From Sphingobacteriales bacterium (GTDB lineage: Bacteria; Bacteroidota; Bacteroidia; Chitinophagales; UBA2359): a stretch of DNA of 64,000 nt. Under the pieces are notes generated by a model. The model made no database searches and was not told the origin of the DNA. It worked only from the letters and a program-made list of their open reading frames with translations. The stretch spans positions 124,001 through 188,000 of the forward strand of contig JADJTE010000031.1 in assembly GCA_016711295.1 (NCBI GenBank), read 5' to 3'. Positions 30,224-40,683 of the stretch are shown piece after piece (position 1 is the first letter of the stretch; each line of letters starts with the position of its first letter). The position numbers and the translations under genes are program-made.

Positions 30224-31142
30224 ATGAAAAAAATAATATTAATTTTATGTATATTGCTGCGATCTTTCCCAGCCTTTACGCAAAATGTCCTCAATGGCGG
30301 CTTTGAGGAGGTATTTATCAATACAGATAATCCCGATTATTCACGCCCTCGATTGGCTATCTCTTAGTTTGACCCCTTCGCCAGGATGTTTTTCTGATGT
30401 TCCTCGTGGGGTTCTAACCACCGAAAGCAGGTCGGGCAATTATGCCATTAAAATGGAATCACTTGACTGTTGGGCACTTCCTAGCGGTTTTTTTACAGGC
30501 AATACTGGCGTAGCCTCTCCTTATTCTTTTGCCCACGCATATAGCGAACGCCCTGCGTATTTTAATTTTTATTACATGTTTCATCAAGAGGGTAATGATT
30601 CCGCTTATGCCGAATTGACCCTATTTGATTACGATACAACACCAGGTGTCCCCACACCCGAAAGAATGGATACTATAGGCTTCTGCAACAGCTACATTTC
30701 GGCAGAAACGAACGAATATACTCCATTGAGCTTGCCCATAAGCTATTTCAGCGATTCGATACCCGATTTTATGCGCATAAGGTTTCGTTCAGGTAGATAC
30801 AGTAATCAATCAATAGGCACTACGCTTTGGGTTGACGATGTTTCCGTATCAGGCGGTACCGTAGGTATTGCATATACTGATGCAGAGCAAGCAGACATTA
30901 GCCTTTATCCTAATCCGTTTTCTACACAGTTGCGCATTGGTGTAAAACCCCCTATTAAGGTAGAAACCGTATTGATTTTTGATACTTATGGCAGGCAATT
31001 GAAACGTTGGGATAGGTTTCAGTCTTCTTTCGATATTGCTGATTTGAGTTTGGGCATCTATTTTGTGCAAGTTCAAACCAATAAGGGTAGTGTAAGCAAA
31101 AAGTTATTAAGCGATAAGAGGAGTATTATATATAGAAAATAG
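30224..31142 (+). CDS. Small T9SS-secreted protein with lectin/CBM-like domain, frameshifted at 5' end
   Basis: The ATG at 30224 gives a signal peptide (MKKIILILCILLRSFPAFTQ) followed by NVLNGGFEE, a start typical of secreted proteins of this phylum. The frame changes near 30345, after which DWLSLSLTPSPGCFSDVPRG continues. The body (about 190 residues) looks like a jelly-roll carbohydrate-binding or similar beta-sandwich (NYAIKMESLD, TLWVDDVSVSGG). The C-terminus is a T9SS type A sorting domain (LYPNPFSTQL to SVSKKLL). Surface display is likely; ligand unknown. Confidence 0.7.
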
Positions 31143-31175
31143 TGAATAATTAAATGACTTGGGTGCAAAAACATA

Positions 31176-31702
31176 GGCTCTTTTAGGTTTGTTGTGGAAT
31201 GATTACCTTTTAGTTGATTATTAGATTTACACACATATAATGTTTTTATGGCTTTCTTTCTTGTCGGTGAGTTCCGTTTCGTGACTATGGAAAAAGCGTT
31301 GAAAATTAGTTTCTTGGTGCTATAATCTAAAATAACGCCACATAGCCTTGTCTGTGTCTGTTGCCGGTGCCAAGGGCATCAAACGTTTATAGACTTGTGT
31401 GTTGTGTATTGTTCGACCCTTTCGTGGTTATTTGTTGTTTCTATAAACATTATATCCCTTCGGGATAGGCAACATATTGGTATATGAGCATGAAATTGAG
31501 AGACAATGAATTTAATTTATTTATATTTCAATTGATTGTTTATAATTATTTTGGCACTCTGTTATCCAATGGAGTGACAGAAGGGTGCTAGAATCTGATA
31601 ACAACAATTAGGCGAATGTCGTTTGGAATGCCTAATTTCGAAAATTTTACATTAACAGTTTTGACATATCAAACGTAGCTCCACAACAAACCTGAAAGAA
31701 CC
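31176..31702. mobile_element. Insertion-sequence remnant or long MITE with 26-bp inverted ends
   Basis: The left end GGCTCTTTTAGGTTTGTTGT continues with GGAAT; the right end, read on the other strand, is GGTTCTTTCAGGTTTGTTGT followed by GGAGC. They differ at three or four of 26 positions. The 470 bases between have no long ORF; a short minus-strand stretch (YKRLMPLAPATDTDKAMWRYFRL then stop, near 31330-31410) might be the relic of a transposase end. No clear target duplication is seen. Confidence 0.6.
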
Positions 31703-31730
31703 AATAGTGGTTTGATTTTCTAATTTTGAG

Positions 31731-32036
31731 TATTAATTTTGCCTATCATATATCCATTTCCAAGCGTTAGGAATTAGGAAATAGCGTTAGATAATTGAGA
31801 TATTAGTTCAAGAACTCCCCCTAACCACCTCAAAGAGGGGGAATTTATGCAAGATATAATTTACTGATTATCAATAATTTACGATAATATTAAAAAATAT
31901 TTAATATATATTGTCTTTAAAACGTCGTAGGCATATTACATCGGTAACATCTAATAGGCACAAGCCCGAGAATACCGTAGGCATGAAACTCATGTAAGTT
32001 AAGTATATAAAACTTAAAAATCAAAACACTACTTTA
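31731..32036 (+). repeat. Dispersed intergenic repeat, copy 2
   Basis: This matches 3471-3775, including the CCCCCTAACCACCTC-AAAGAGGGGG hairpin. It ends about 45 bases before the start of the subtilase gene, as copy 1 lies upstream of the lysyl-oxidase-like gene. Confidence 0.8.
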
Positions 32037-32081
32037 ATTCAAGTTTCTTTACGTCTCACTAATATGCTGAATAACAAGCCG

Positions 32082-35000
32082 ATGAAACACGCCTACTATT
32101 TTGGCTCTATTATTGCCACCATTTGCCTATTGGCAGTTGCTGCCCATGCCGCTAATTGGCCTCGCGCCACTTAGGTCGATTTTGAAACATGTGCCGCAGA
32201 TAGCTGTCGCCGCACCGCCGCAGCCTGCTACCCTTAGCCGCACTACATCTTATTTTGTCAAATTTGAGCAAATGCCTGCTCGCCCTGAATTGCTTATAGC
32301 AGCAGACGAACGGCGAAAATATGGCATTATCGAATTTGAATCTGCTTTCCGTCTGGCGGCTATGCAATCAGTTTTTATTCTAAGGGTTGAGCGGGCTACC
32401 AATAATTCGCGAGCTACCGATGCCGATTTTTCCCAATGGCTTGAACGTTTATCGCGCCGTTCCGATATAGCATATATCGAACCTGTGCCCGATTATCGGC
32501 TGTTTTGCACGCCAAACGACCCGCAATTTGCGGACCAATGGAATTTGCAAAACATCCTTGCCGCCGGTGCTTGGAGCGACCTAATAGATGCCTGCGATTT
32601 TTCTGTCTCTTGCAGCCAAGAAATTGTAGTGGCGGTGGTAGATCACGCGCTATTGACCACACATGAGGATTTATCCACTAAAATTTGGACGAACAACGCC
32701 GAAATTGCTGCCAACGGCATAGACGACGACGCTAACGGCTATATAGACGACCGACACGGCTGGGACGTATTTGGCAACGACAACAACCCCAATCCCGATA
32801 ATCCCGACTGCACCCACGGCACCCACGTAGGTGGTATTATAGGCGCGGCTACCAATAATGCTTTGGGCATTGCTTCGCTTGGTTTCAACTGCCGCTTATT
32901 GCCGGTTAAGAGTGGTAGTTGTGGTAGTAGCGCGGTAGAAGCAGCCTATCAAGGTGTAGAGTATGCCATTGCCACCCAAGCCGACATTATTAGTATGTCG
33001 TGGGGAGGAGGGCAATATTCTGCCACCTACCAAACCTTGTTTGATTTGGCATATAGTCAAGGCATTATTTGTATTGCTGCTGCGGGTAATGATGCCGTGC
33101 CTACGCCGATGTATCCCGCTGCTTATGACCATGTTATTTCGGTAGGAGCGAGCGATATAAACAACCAAATAACCGATTTTTCTAACTACGGCACAAGCAT
33201 TGACATTATGGCACCGGGCAAAGACATTTTGAGTACGATAGCGACCAACAATACCGCTTATGCTACTATGAGCGGTACTTCGATGGCATGCCCTTTGGTA
33301 TCGAGTGCGGCAGCCTTAATGCTCTGCTTAGACCCCGCCATGTCGCCCGATGCCTTTGAAGCATGTTTAACCAGCAATGCTACGAATATAGATTTGCAAA
33401 ATCCCAATTTTGTAGGGCAGATAGGAGCGGGTTTGATGAATGTAGCTGCCATGGTCAATTGTTTGCATATTCCGCCTAATGCCGAATTTTCGTTTGACCC
33501 ACATACCTACTGCCCCCAACGAAGCCATTGCCTTGCTCAACGAAAGCTCAGGCTACAATATTACCAATTACCAATGGACACTTAGTGGCGGCACACCCGC
33601 TACTGCTAATACGGTCGCCGCCGCCGTATGGTTTGGCACTGCGGGCACACACACTATTAGCCTAAGCGTGAGCAACGATTATGGCAGCGATACGTATAGT
33701 GCTACCGTAGCTGTCGGCACACCTACTACTACCCTTAACGGCAATGTTACGACCGTATTAGGGGCAAATGCTACTTTGTCGCTTAACTATAACGGAACTT
33801 TACCCTATACGCTCACCTATACCGATGGTAGCAATACCTATACTATCAATAATATAGCGGAAAGCCCTTACTATTTTAATGTATTGGCATCTGACACAAC
33901 TGTTTATACCTTATTATCTGCCAGCAACGCTTATTGCACAGCGGCTGTAAACGGACAAGGAACGGTCAATATTTTGCAAATATCGAGCGATATTTGCGCT
34001 TACAGCACCATTTTTGGCACGAACCAAGCCAATAGCACGAGCGGATATTATGACTATGATACCGAAACGTATTACTCAATGGGCAGCAATCCCAATTTTG
34101 GGATATTTAATGCTGCCTTAGGCACTTATACAAGTGGTCTCAACTACCAAGGTTTGAATTTTAGTTTGAGCGAGAACTACCAATTGCCCAACGGCGATTT
34201 TATCCGTGCGGGCGGCGACGCTTGGGGGTTTTAACTCGGATTGGTATATGGTGCGCACCGACGCGGCGGGCAATTGGCGTTGGGGCAAACGTTACGAATG
34301 CCCTGGCAGGCAGACTGCCCTTGTTTTAGCGCAAGGGACTGACGACCATGCCTTTATAGGTGGTTGGTTCAATACCACAGGTGGCACTTCTGACGATTAT
34401 GGCATCTATAAAATAGACCTCAATAATGGCAATGTGATGGCGACTGCCATAGCTAGCATTGTGGGCGACGACCAAGCAGGTGGTATGGCTTCGGACGGGG
34501 CAGGCGGTGTTTATCAGTTGGGCGAAGTAGAAGGAAGCGAATACCTCGTTCTACTGCACTACGATAGCGACCTCAACCTCATAGAATCGCGTAGATACGA
34601 TTCGGCACCGACATTTTGGCTGAATGCAGGGGCGCTCACCCGATTGCCTGATGGCGGTTTGTTGATTCATGTCATAGCTCATAATAGCGAAGACGGTGCT
34701 ATACTCCGCTTAGATGACAATTTAGACCTTGTTTGGGCGCGTACTTATAACCTACCCGTTCCTACTACTATTACTTCCTCCGTGAGAGCAATCTTAGGTG
34801 GCAACAACGATTTTTATTTACCCGTATATGTTTTAGATGGCGCATGGAGCAATCCGAACTCATTTATTTTACATATTAATTTGGACGGCACGATGTTGGG
34901 CGCGAAAAGCTATCCTGCCCCCCTCGAAAGTCCAGGATTTTTGGGCTATAACCCCAATACAGCGGGCTATGAAGTGTTGCTGGCGATGAATATTCCTAAT

Positions 35001-36708
35001 TCAGCGAGCTTTTGGCGATTACGATTTTGCCCTTATCCGCACTGATGCCAATTTGTCTAACTCTTGCCTCTTGGACGATGCCGCAGTAACGCTCAATAAT
35101 GATGTATGGTCGGCGGGTGCCATTAGTGTAACAGTCACCACCGCCGCTATTACGCCTACTGATGTAAGCACCACTACCGAAGCCCTCGATTTATTTGCCG
35201 ACACGCCTTGTATCGAATGTGAGTTGGCGAGTACTTGTATAGATACTTGCGCTATCGTCGCATCGGACAACAATATTTGTGTAGGCGAAACTATTTCGTT
35301 TACGGCAAGTTGCACAGGAGCTACACCTAACAACTATTTCTGGACGCTGAACGATACACTACAATTTGCTACTACTGCTTTGGCACAATATACCTTTGCG
35401 CAAACGGGCACGCACACCGTAAGCCTATTAGCCATAGCATCGGATACTTGTATCCTGAGCGCGAGCTACGACATTGATGTTATTGCGCTGCAAGGCGATG
35501 CGATAGGCGACCAAGTTATCTGCCCTACCGAATCGGTACAACTGATTGCACAAGGCGGTAGCGGGTATATCTGGACTCCTACCGACTTTCTCAACGACCC
35601 CACCAGTGCCACTCCGATAGCCAACCCCGATACTACAACGACCTATTATGTGGATATTATCAACCCCAATGGCTGCATATTACGCGATAGCTTGACGGTT
35701 TGGGTATCGCCCTTGCCCGTAATAAATCCCGCTACCCGCGATACGGTTTTGTGTGGTATAGATACATTAAGTTTGGTCTTAAATGAAGGTTTGTCGCCTA
35801 TTTCGAATTACGATTATATATGGTCGCCTGCTGTTGGTTTGAGTTGTACCAATTGCTTTGCCCCCACCGCAACGATAACCGACAATATAACTTATAGCCT
35901 GCAAGTTACTAATTCGCTGGGCTGTTCTGCTGTTCAAACATTTAATATTATGATGTATGAGAATACCGATACCACCTTGCAGGCGCAGATTTGCGCGGGC
36001 GAGAACTTTGATTTTGGAGGCATTGCGCTGACAGATAGCGGCACGTATACCGATACGCTCATTAGTGCGCAAGGTTGTGATAGTCTGGTGCAATTGGTTT
36101 TGACCGTTCAGCCCCTTTTGACGACCGACAGCACTGCCACCATTTGCGCGGGCGAGAACTTTGATTTTGGAGGCATTGCGCTGACAGATAGCGGCACGTA
36201 TACCGATACGCTCATTAGTGCGCAAGGTTGTGATAGTCTGGTGCAATTGGTTTTGACCGTTCAGCCCCTTTTGACGACCGACAGCACCGCCACCATTTGT
36301 GCGGGCGAGAGCTTTGATTTTGGAGGCATTGCGCTGACAGATAGCGGAACGTATACCGATACGCTCATCAGTGCGCAAGGTTGTGATAGTTTGGTGCAGC
36401 AATTACAACTAAACGTTATATCGTGCGGACAAGCACCTACCTTGCTTGTTCCAACTGCTTTCTCGCCCAATGGCGATGGCATTAACGATACATGGCAAAT
36501 AATTGGAAGCGGCATAAACAGCCTATCCGTATCGGTCTATAATCGTTGGGGGCAAGTTGTTTATACTAGCACCGACCTCAATGCTGCTTGGAATGGCAAA
36601 TGCTCGGGCAGAGATTGCGATTTAGGGGTATATGTTTATTATGTAAATGGTAGCTATATTGATGGTGAGTCATTTGCCCGAAAAGGCAATTTGACCTTAG
36701 TTAGATAA
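32082..36708 (+). CDS. Large secreted S8 subtilase with PKD region and T9SS type B sorting domain, frameshifted
   Basis: ATG 32082 gives a signal peptide (MKHAYYFGSIIATICLLAVAAHA). The peptidase S8 domain has the catalytic Asp (codon 32641, VVDHALL), His (32815, CTHGTHVGG) and Ser (33280, SGTSMACP). A prodomain-like part precedes it. PKD-like domains, a propeller-like segment (GGFNSDWYMVRTDAAGNWRWGK) and three 51-residue repeats follow. The protein ends in a gliding-motility-type sorting domain (PTAFSPNGDGINDTW to RKGNLTLVR), the only type B domain in the window. Frames change near 32160, 33510, 34220 and 35020, so the catalytic domain is intact but its join to both ends is not. Likely an extracellular protease attached through the T9SS. 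Confidence 0.75.
35989..36447 (+). repeat. Three tandem 153-bp coding repeats
   Basis: ATTTGCGCGGGCGAGAAC begins at 35989 and 36142, and ATTTGTGCGGGCGAGAGC at 36295. Each unit codes 51 residues (ICAGENFDFGGIALTDSGTY, CDSLVQLVLTVQPLLTTDSTA). The units are nearly identical and lie just before the sorting domain. Confidence 0.9.
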
Positions 36709-36732
36709 AACCACACAGCATGTCAAAACAAA

Positions 36733-36768
36733 CAGCAATGTTGCTCAGACAAGCAGGGCAACATTGCT
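36733..36768 (+). terminator. Terminator hairpin after the subtilase gene
   Basis: AGCAATGTTGC and GCAACATTGCT form a perfect 11-bp stem with a 14-base loop, 25 bases after the stop. Outer bases ATGTCA and TGACAT extend the pairing. Confidence 0.65.
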
Positions 36769-36980
36769 GCTGACATCAAAACGCCACAGATTTTGGAGGG
36801 GCGGGCAAAAATACACATTTTGAACTTTTAATGCCGCCAAAAGCAAAAAGGCAACTATTTATTGCCTACCTTTGTTATGCCAACAAGCAGGAGTCTTATG
36901 CCGCTACACCCGTTAAACATTGGCTGATATATTGGGAACGAAAACCGAAAAACTGTAATTTGAGTAAAAAAATAAGTGAT

Positions 36981-37926
36981 ATGACCAAAGCAAGACCATT
37001 TATAAAATGGGTAGGCGGTAAAATCAACTGTTAGAACAGTTTGAGAACTATTACCCCAACGAACTTAGAAAAGGCATTATCAAAAACTACGTTGAGCCTT
37101 TTTTTGGGCGGCGGTGCTTTGTTTTTTTGCCCTTTCGCAACGCTACAAAATTGAAAATGCGTATTTGTCAGACCTCAACAAAGATTTGATTTTAACTTAC
37201 AAAGTCATACAGCAAAGCCCCAACGATTTGCTCAATTTTTTGGAACAGTATCAAAAAAACTACAACCAAACCGAACAAGAAAAACGCAATGACTTGTTTC
37301 TAGCGGTTCGCAAGCATTTTAATTTGCAACGATTTGAAATAAACTATAAAAAACTATCTGATAACTGGATTTCAAGGGCAGCACAATTCATATTTTTGAA
37401 CAAAACTTGCTTTAACGGACTTTTTCGCTTGAACTCGAAAGGCGAATTTAATGTACCTTATGGAAAGTACAAAACCGCAATGATTTTTGATGAGCCTAAT
37501 ATTTTGGCAGTTTCAAAAGTATTGCAAAATGCTGAAATACACTACGCAGACTATTCCAATTGTTTTGATAAAGTAGACGAAAACACTTTTGTCTATTTTG
37601 ACCCACCTTACAGACCTATTAGCCAAACCGCAAGTTTTACGACTTATACGGGTACGGAATTTAAGGACAGGGAGCAACTACAATTAGCCCAGTTTTTCCG
37701 AAAGTTAGATAGAGAAAAAGGAGCAAAATTGATGCTTTCAAATTCAGACCCGAAGAACGAAAATCCCGAAGATGACTTTTTCGAAAAAGCATTTGAAGAC
37801 TACCATATTTTTAGCGTTTCGGCAAGCAGGGCGGTCAATTGTAATGGCGAAAAACGTGGAAAAATCAACGAACTTCTAATCACCAACTATCAATATGAAC
37901 CACAAACCTTGGCAATCAATTTTTGA
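36981..37926 (+). CDS. DNA adenine methyltransferase of a type II R-M system (Dam/DpnII-like), frameshifted
   Basis: The sequence shows the Dam-family order: MTKARPFIKWVGGK at the start, the SAM motif YVEPFFGGGALFF (read across indels), FNVPYGKY in the target-recognition region and the catalytic YFDPPYRP. The enzyme would methylate adenine N6 in a short palindrome. Relative to the family the frame is broken three times between 37025 and 37130: one base missing after GGTAAAA, one extra in GGGCGGCGG and one extra T in a T7 run. From 37114 on it is intact. A broken methylase next to an intact nuclease would be harmful, so these are probably sequence errors. The region is visibly richer in A+T than its neighbours, which fits transfer. 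Confidence 0.8.
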
Positions 37927-38662
37927 TTCCTACAAAATCCACGAACATGATTTTTCAAAAAGCCCGTTTATTTTAACAGCGGAACAAATCAAAAAGGCAA
38001 CTGTACATTATACAAAGACTACTGAAAGGGAAGTTCGTGTATTGTGCAAGCAAGATACAAGAGAAAGCAGACCACAAGTTTTTGTGGATAATAATTTATT
38101 CATTTTGCCTATCAAAAACGGTATTTACACGATTTTGCAAGGTGAAGGCTATATTGATATTCCTGAAATTACGACGCAAGCAAGCATTTACAGATCCAAA
38201 CTTGATTTTGAGTTAGAGACCTCGCAAATTGGAAACTCTGAAATGCAACATTTAGATTTTGTATATGCGTCAAGTTTGGTGCGTAGTTTTTTGGAAGATG
38301 AAAGTTTAGTTTTAACTATTAGAGGCAGAAAGTATACACCAAAGTTTGAGTTTTATGCAGGGCAACATAAACAACTTATCACAACGGGAAGCGTGCAAAC
38401 GGAAGTAGATGCGGGTTACGAGGGCAGAAATCAAATTGTTTTGATCGAAGCCAAAAACTCTGCAACTAAAAACACGATAATCAGGCAGTTGTATTATCCA
38501 TTTCGTCAATGGCAAATTCACACTAAAAAGAAAGTAAACATACGTTTCTTTGAGAAACGAAAAGATATTTATTCGTTGTGGGAGTTTGGCTTTGCAGACG
38601 AGGACGACTATAACAGCATAGGACTTCTAAAAAGTGCGAAATTTGAGATACGAAACAAATGA
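37895..38662 (+). CDS. Type II restriction endonuclease-like protein (PD-(D/E)XK)
   Basis: This 255-residue protein starts inside the methylase gene, overlapping it by 32 bases, which suggests coupled translation. A candidate PD-(D/E)XK nuclease centre is Asp172, Glu185 and Lys187 in VDAGYEGRNQIVLIEAKN, followed by a helix with IRQLYYPFRQW. I recognise the overall pattern from restriction enzymes paired with Dam-like methylases in Bacteroidota, but cannot name the specificity. The coding region is intact and A+T-rich. It would cut DNA left unmodified by the neighbouring methylase. Confidence 0.7.
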   Translation: MNHKPWQSIFDSYKIHEHDFSKSPFILTAEQIKKATVHYTKTTEREVRVLCKQDTRESRPQVFVDNNLFILPIKNGIYTILQGEGYIDIPEITTQASIYRSKLDFELETSQIGNSEMQHLDFVYASSLVRSFLEDESLVLTIRGRKYTPKFEFYAGQHKQLITTGSVQTEVDAGYEGRNQIVLIEAKNSATKNTIIRQLYYPFRQWQIHTKKKVNIRFFEKRKDIYSLWEFGFADEDDYNSIGLLKSAKFEIRNK

Positions 38663-38815
38663 AAACATCAACTCGCATTTGGGGCAGAACGAGAAAGATG
38701 CGCTAACTGGAATATTAGCACTTTACTGACCACCCTCTACCCAAAAACTTTTCCGACAACAGCAAAATTACTGCCTAAACCCACATTTCTATACCTTGAT
38801 TATCATCTTATTTTA

Positions 38816-39235
38816 TTGGTCTTTGCCGCCGTATTTATTGGTATGTACAACTTGTATGGGCGACAAAAAAACCAAATAAAACACCTATTTCGGCATATAG
38901 ACCCCTTGTTGCAGCAATACGTCGAGGAAGTGCAGCAGCATCTCGCACAGCAAAACCCCAGCGACGCAGACCAGCTTAACCGCCTCAACGAACTCGTTTG
39001 GCGGCTAAAATCGCGCAACAACGGCATTAGCGAGCGCGTATCGCTCTATAACCGCATCGGCGACATTGTCCTACATGGCAGTATTACCCCCGAACAACCC
39101 GAACAGTTAGCCCTCGCCATTGATGCCTATAATAGTGCTGTCAAGGAATATAACGCTATGCTATCTAAATTTCCAACCTATATCATCGCTGCATTATTTA
39201 ACCACCATAAAATGAAGCTATTTGAGGTGAAATAG
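38816..39235 (+). CDS. lemA: LemA-family membrane-anchored protein
   Basis: An N-terminal membrane segment (LVFAAVFIGMYNLY) is followed by a long helical bundle and the LemA signature IDAYNSAVKEYNAMLSKFPT with FNHHKMKLFEV at the end. LemA proteins are small, with the helical part outside the membrane, and their molecular role is poorly known. The start is uncertain: TTG at 38816 falls within the hydrophobic segment and no ATG lies upstream in frame, so an indel or an unusual start is possible. At 139 residues it is somewhat shorter than usual (about 180). Confidence 0.65.
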   Translation: MVFAAVFIGMYNLYGRQKNQIKHLFRHIDPLLQQYVEEVQQHLAQQNPSDADQLNRLNELVWRLKSRNNGISERVSLYNRIGDIVLHGSITPEQPEQLALAIDAYNSAVKEYNAMLSKFPTYIIAALFNHHKMKLFEVK

Positions 39236-39320
39236 AACAACATGGGCTTTAACGCCATATTCTTGCGCACCATTTGCATCTATTTATCCAAAATAAACCA
39301 CTAACCATATTACCGAACTA

Positions 39321-40560
39321 ATGTCTATCATCAAGCCCTTTCGCGCATGGCGTCCCCGACCCGACATCGCTCATTTAGTCGCCTGCCGTCCCTATGATGT
39401 GATGAACCGCGCCGAAGCAAAGCAGAAGCAAACGGCAATCCCTATTCGTTTTTTGCATGTCATACGCGCCGAAATAGACCTATCCGACGAAATAAACGAC
39501 TACGACGAAGCCGTATATCAAAAAGCACTATCAATTTTAATAGAGCCGTACAAAACGGCGAATTGTGGCAAGAAGAAAGCGAAAATTCTATATCTATGCC
39601 CAAACCTGGAACGGACACCGACAAACGGGCATAATGGCATTGCTCAGTACCGACGATTACCTGAACGATACCATCAAAAAACACGAGCATACGCGCCCCT
39701 CCAAAGAACTCGACCGCATCAAACACATGAAGCACACCCATCTGCACTCCGAACCCATTTTGACCGCCTACCCGCAAGTGCTCGATATAGATGCCATAGT
39801 TGCCCAAATTACCGAACAAAACGCGCCTGACTGTGATTTTACTACTACCGACGGCATACAACATACTTTTTGGACGATAAAAAACGAAAAAGATATAACT
39901 CAGCTATGCCAATTGTTTGCCGAAAAAGTACCTGCTATCTATATAGCAGACGGACACCACCGCGCAGCGTCGTCGGCTAAGGTATCGATATCCGAAAAGG
40001 AAAACAATCCCCATCATCAAGGCAACGAAGAATATAACTATATATTAGCGGTTGTATTTCCTGATAACCAACTCAAAATTATCGACTATAACCGCGTAAT
40101 CAAAGACCTAAACGGACATACCGAAGCCGAATTTTTAGCTGCCATAGCCCAAAAATTCGATTTGACTGCCCAAAGCGGCACCTACCAACCCCAACAACCG
40201 CGCCATTTTGGGGTATATATCGGCGGAATATGGTATAAAGCCGTTGCCAAAGACCAACTATATACCGACCATCCCATCAATGGTTTGGACGTAGCCGTGT
40301 TATCTGACCAAGTGCTCGCACCCATTTTGGGCATTAGCGACCAACGTACCGACCCGCGCATCGATTTTGTGGGTGGTATGCGCGGTATGCGCGAGTTAGA
40401 AAAGCGCGTAGATAGCGGCGAAATGGCAGTAGCCATAGCCATTTATCCCGTAAGCATGGCGCAATTGTTGCGCGTAGCCGATTCAGGCGAGGTAATGCCC
40501 CCAAAATCAACGTGGTTCGAACCCAAATTGCGAAGCGGCATCGCCATACACCAATTCTAA
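39321..40560 (+). CDS. DUF1015 family protein, frameshifted
   Basis: The start MSIIKPFRAWRPRPD and the central ADGHHRAASSAKV, with FVGGMRGMRELEKRV near the end, are diagnostic for DUF1015 proteins, which are about 410 residues long. The function is unknown. The frame changes near 39555 between IEPYK and the part starting KFYIYAQTW, probably through one indel. Neighbours (LemA, ThrA) give no clear functional hint. Confidence 0.8.
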
Positions 40561-40683
40561 ACAACTGAAAAAAAAACTGCACTTGGGTATGCCACGTCCG
40601 AGAGGAGGTGCAATAAGCAACAAATGCCCACAAAGGGCAATATTGTAATATAAATTAATATAAAAAATTTTGCCTGTAATAAA

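Larger units (their letters stand above)
31143..32081. other. Long intergenic region with IS remnant and dispersed repeat
   Basis: No intact gene is seen in about 940 bases. It holds a 527-bp element with long inverted ends (31176-31702) and copy 2 of the dispersed repeat (31731-32036). Confidence 0.6.

Noticed and set aside
31176..31702. Possible complete insertion sequence
   Set aside because: No transposase-length ORF and no DDE-type motifs are visible; kept only as a remnant.
40610..40650. Short inverted repeat TGCCC..GGGCA before thrA as attenuator or riboswitch
   Set aside because: The stem has only five pairs, with no leader peptide or conserved riboswitch core.
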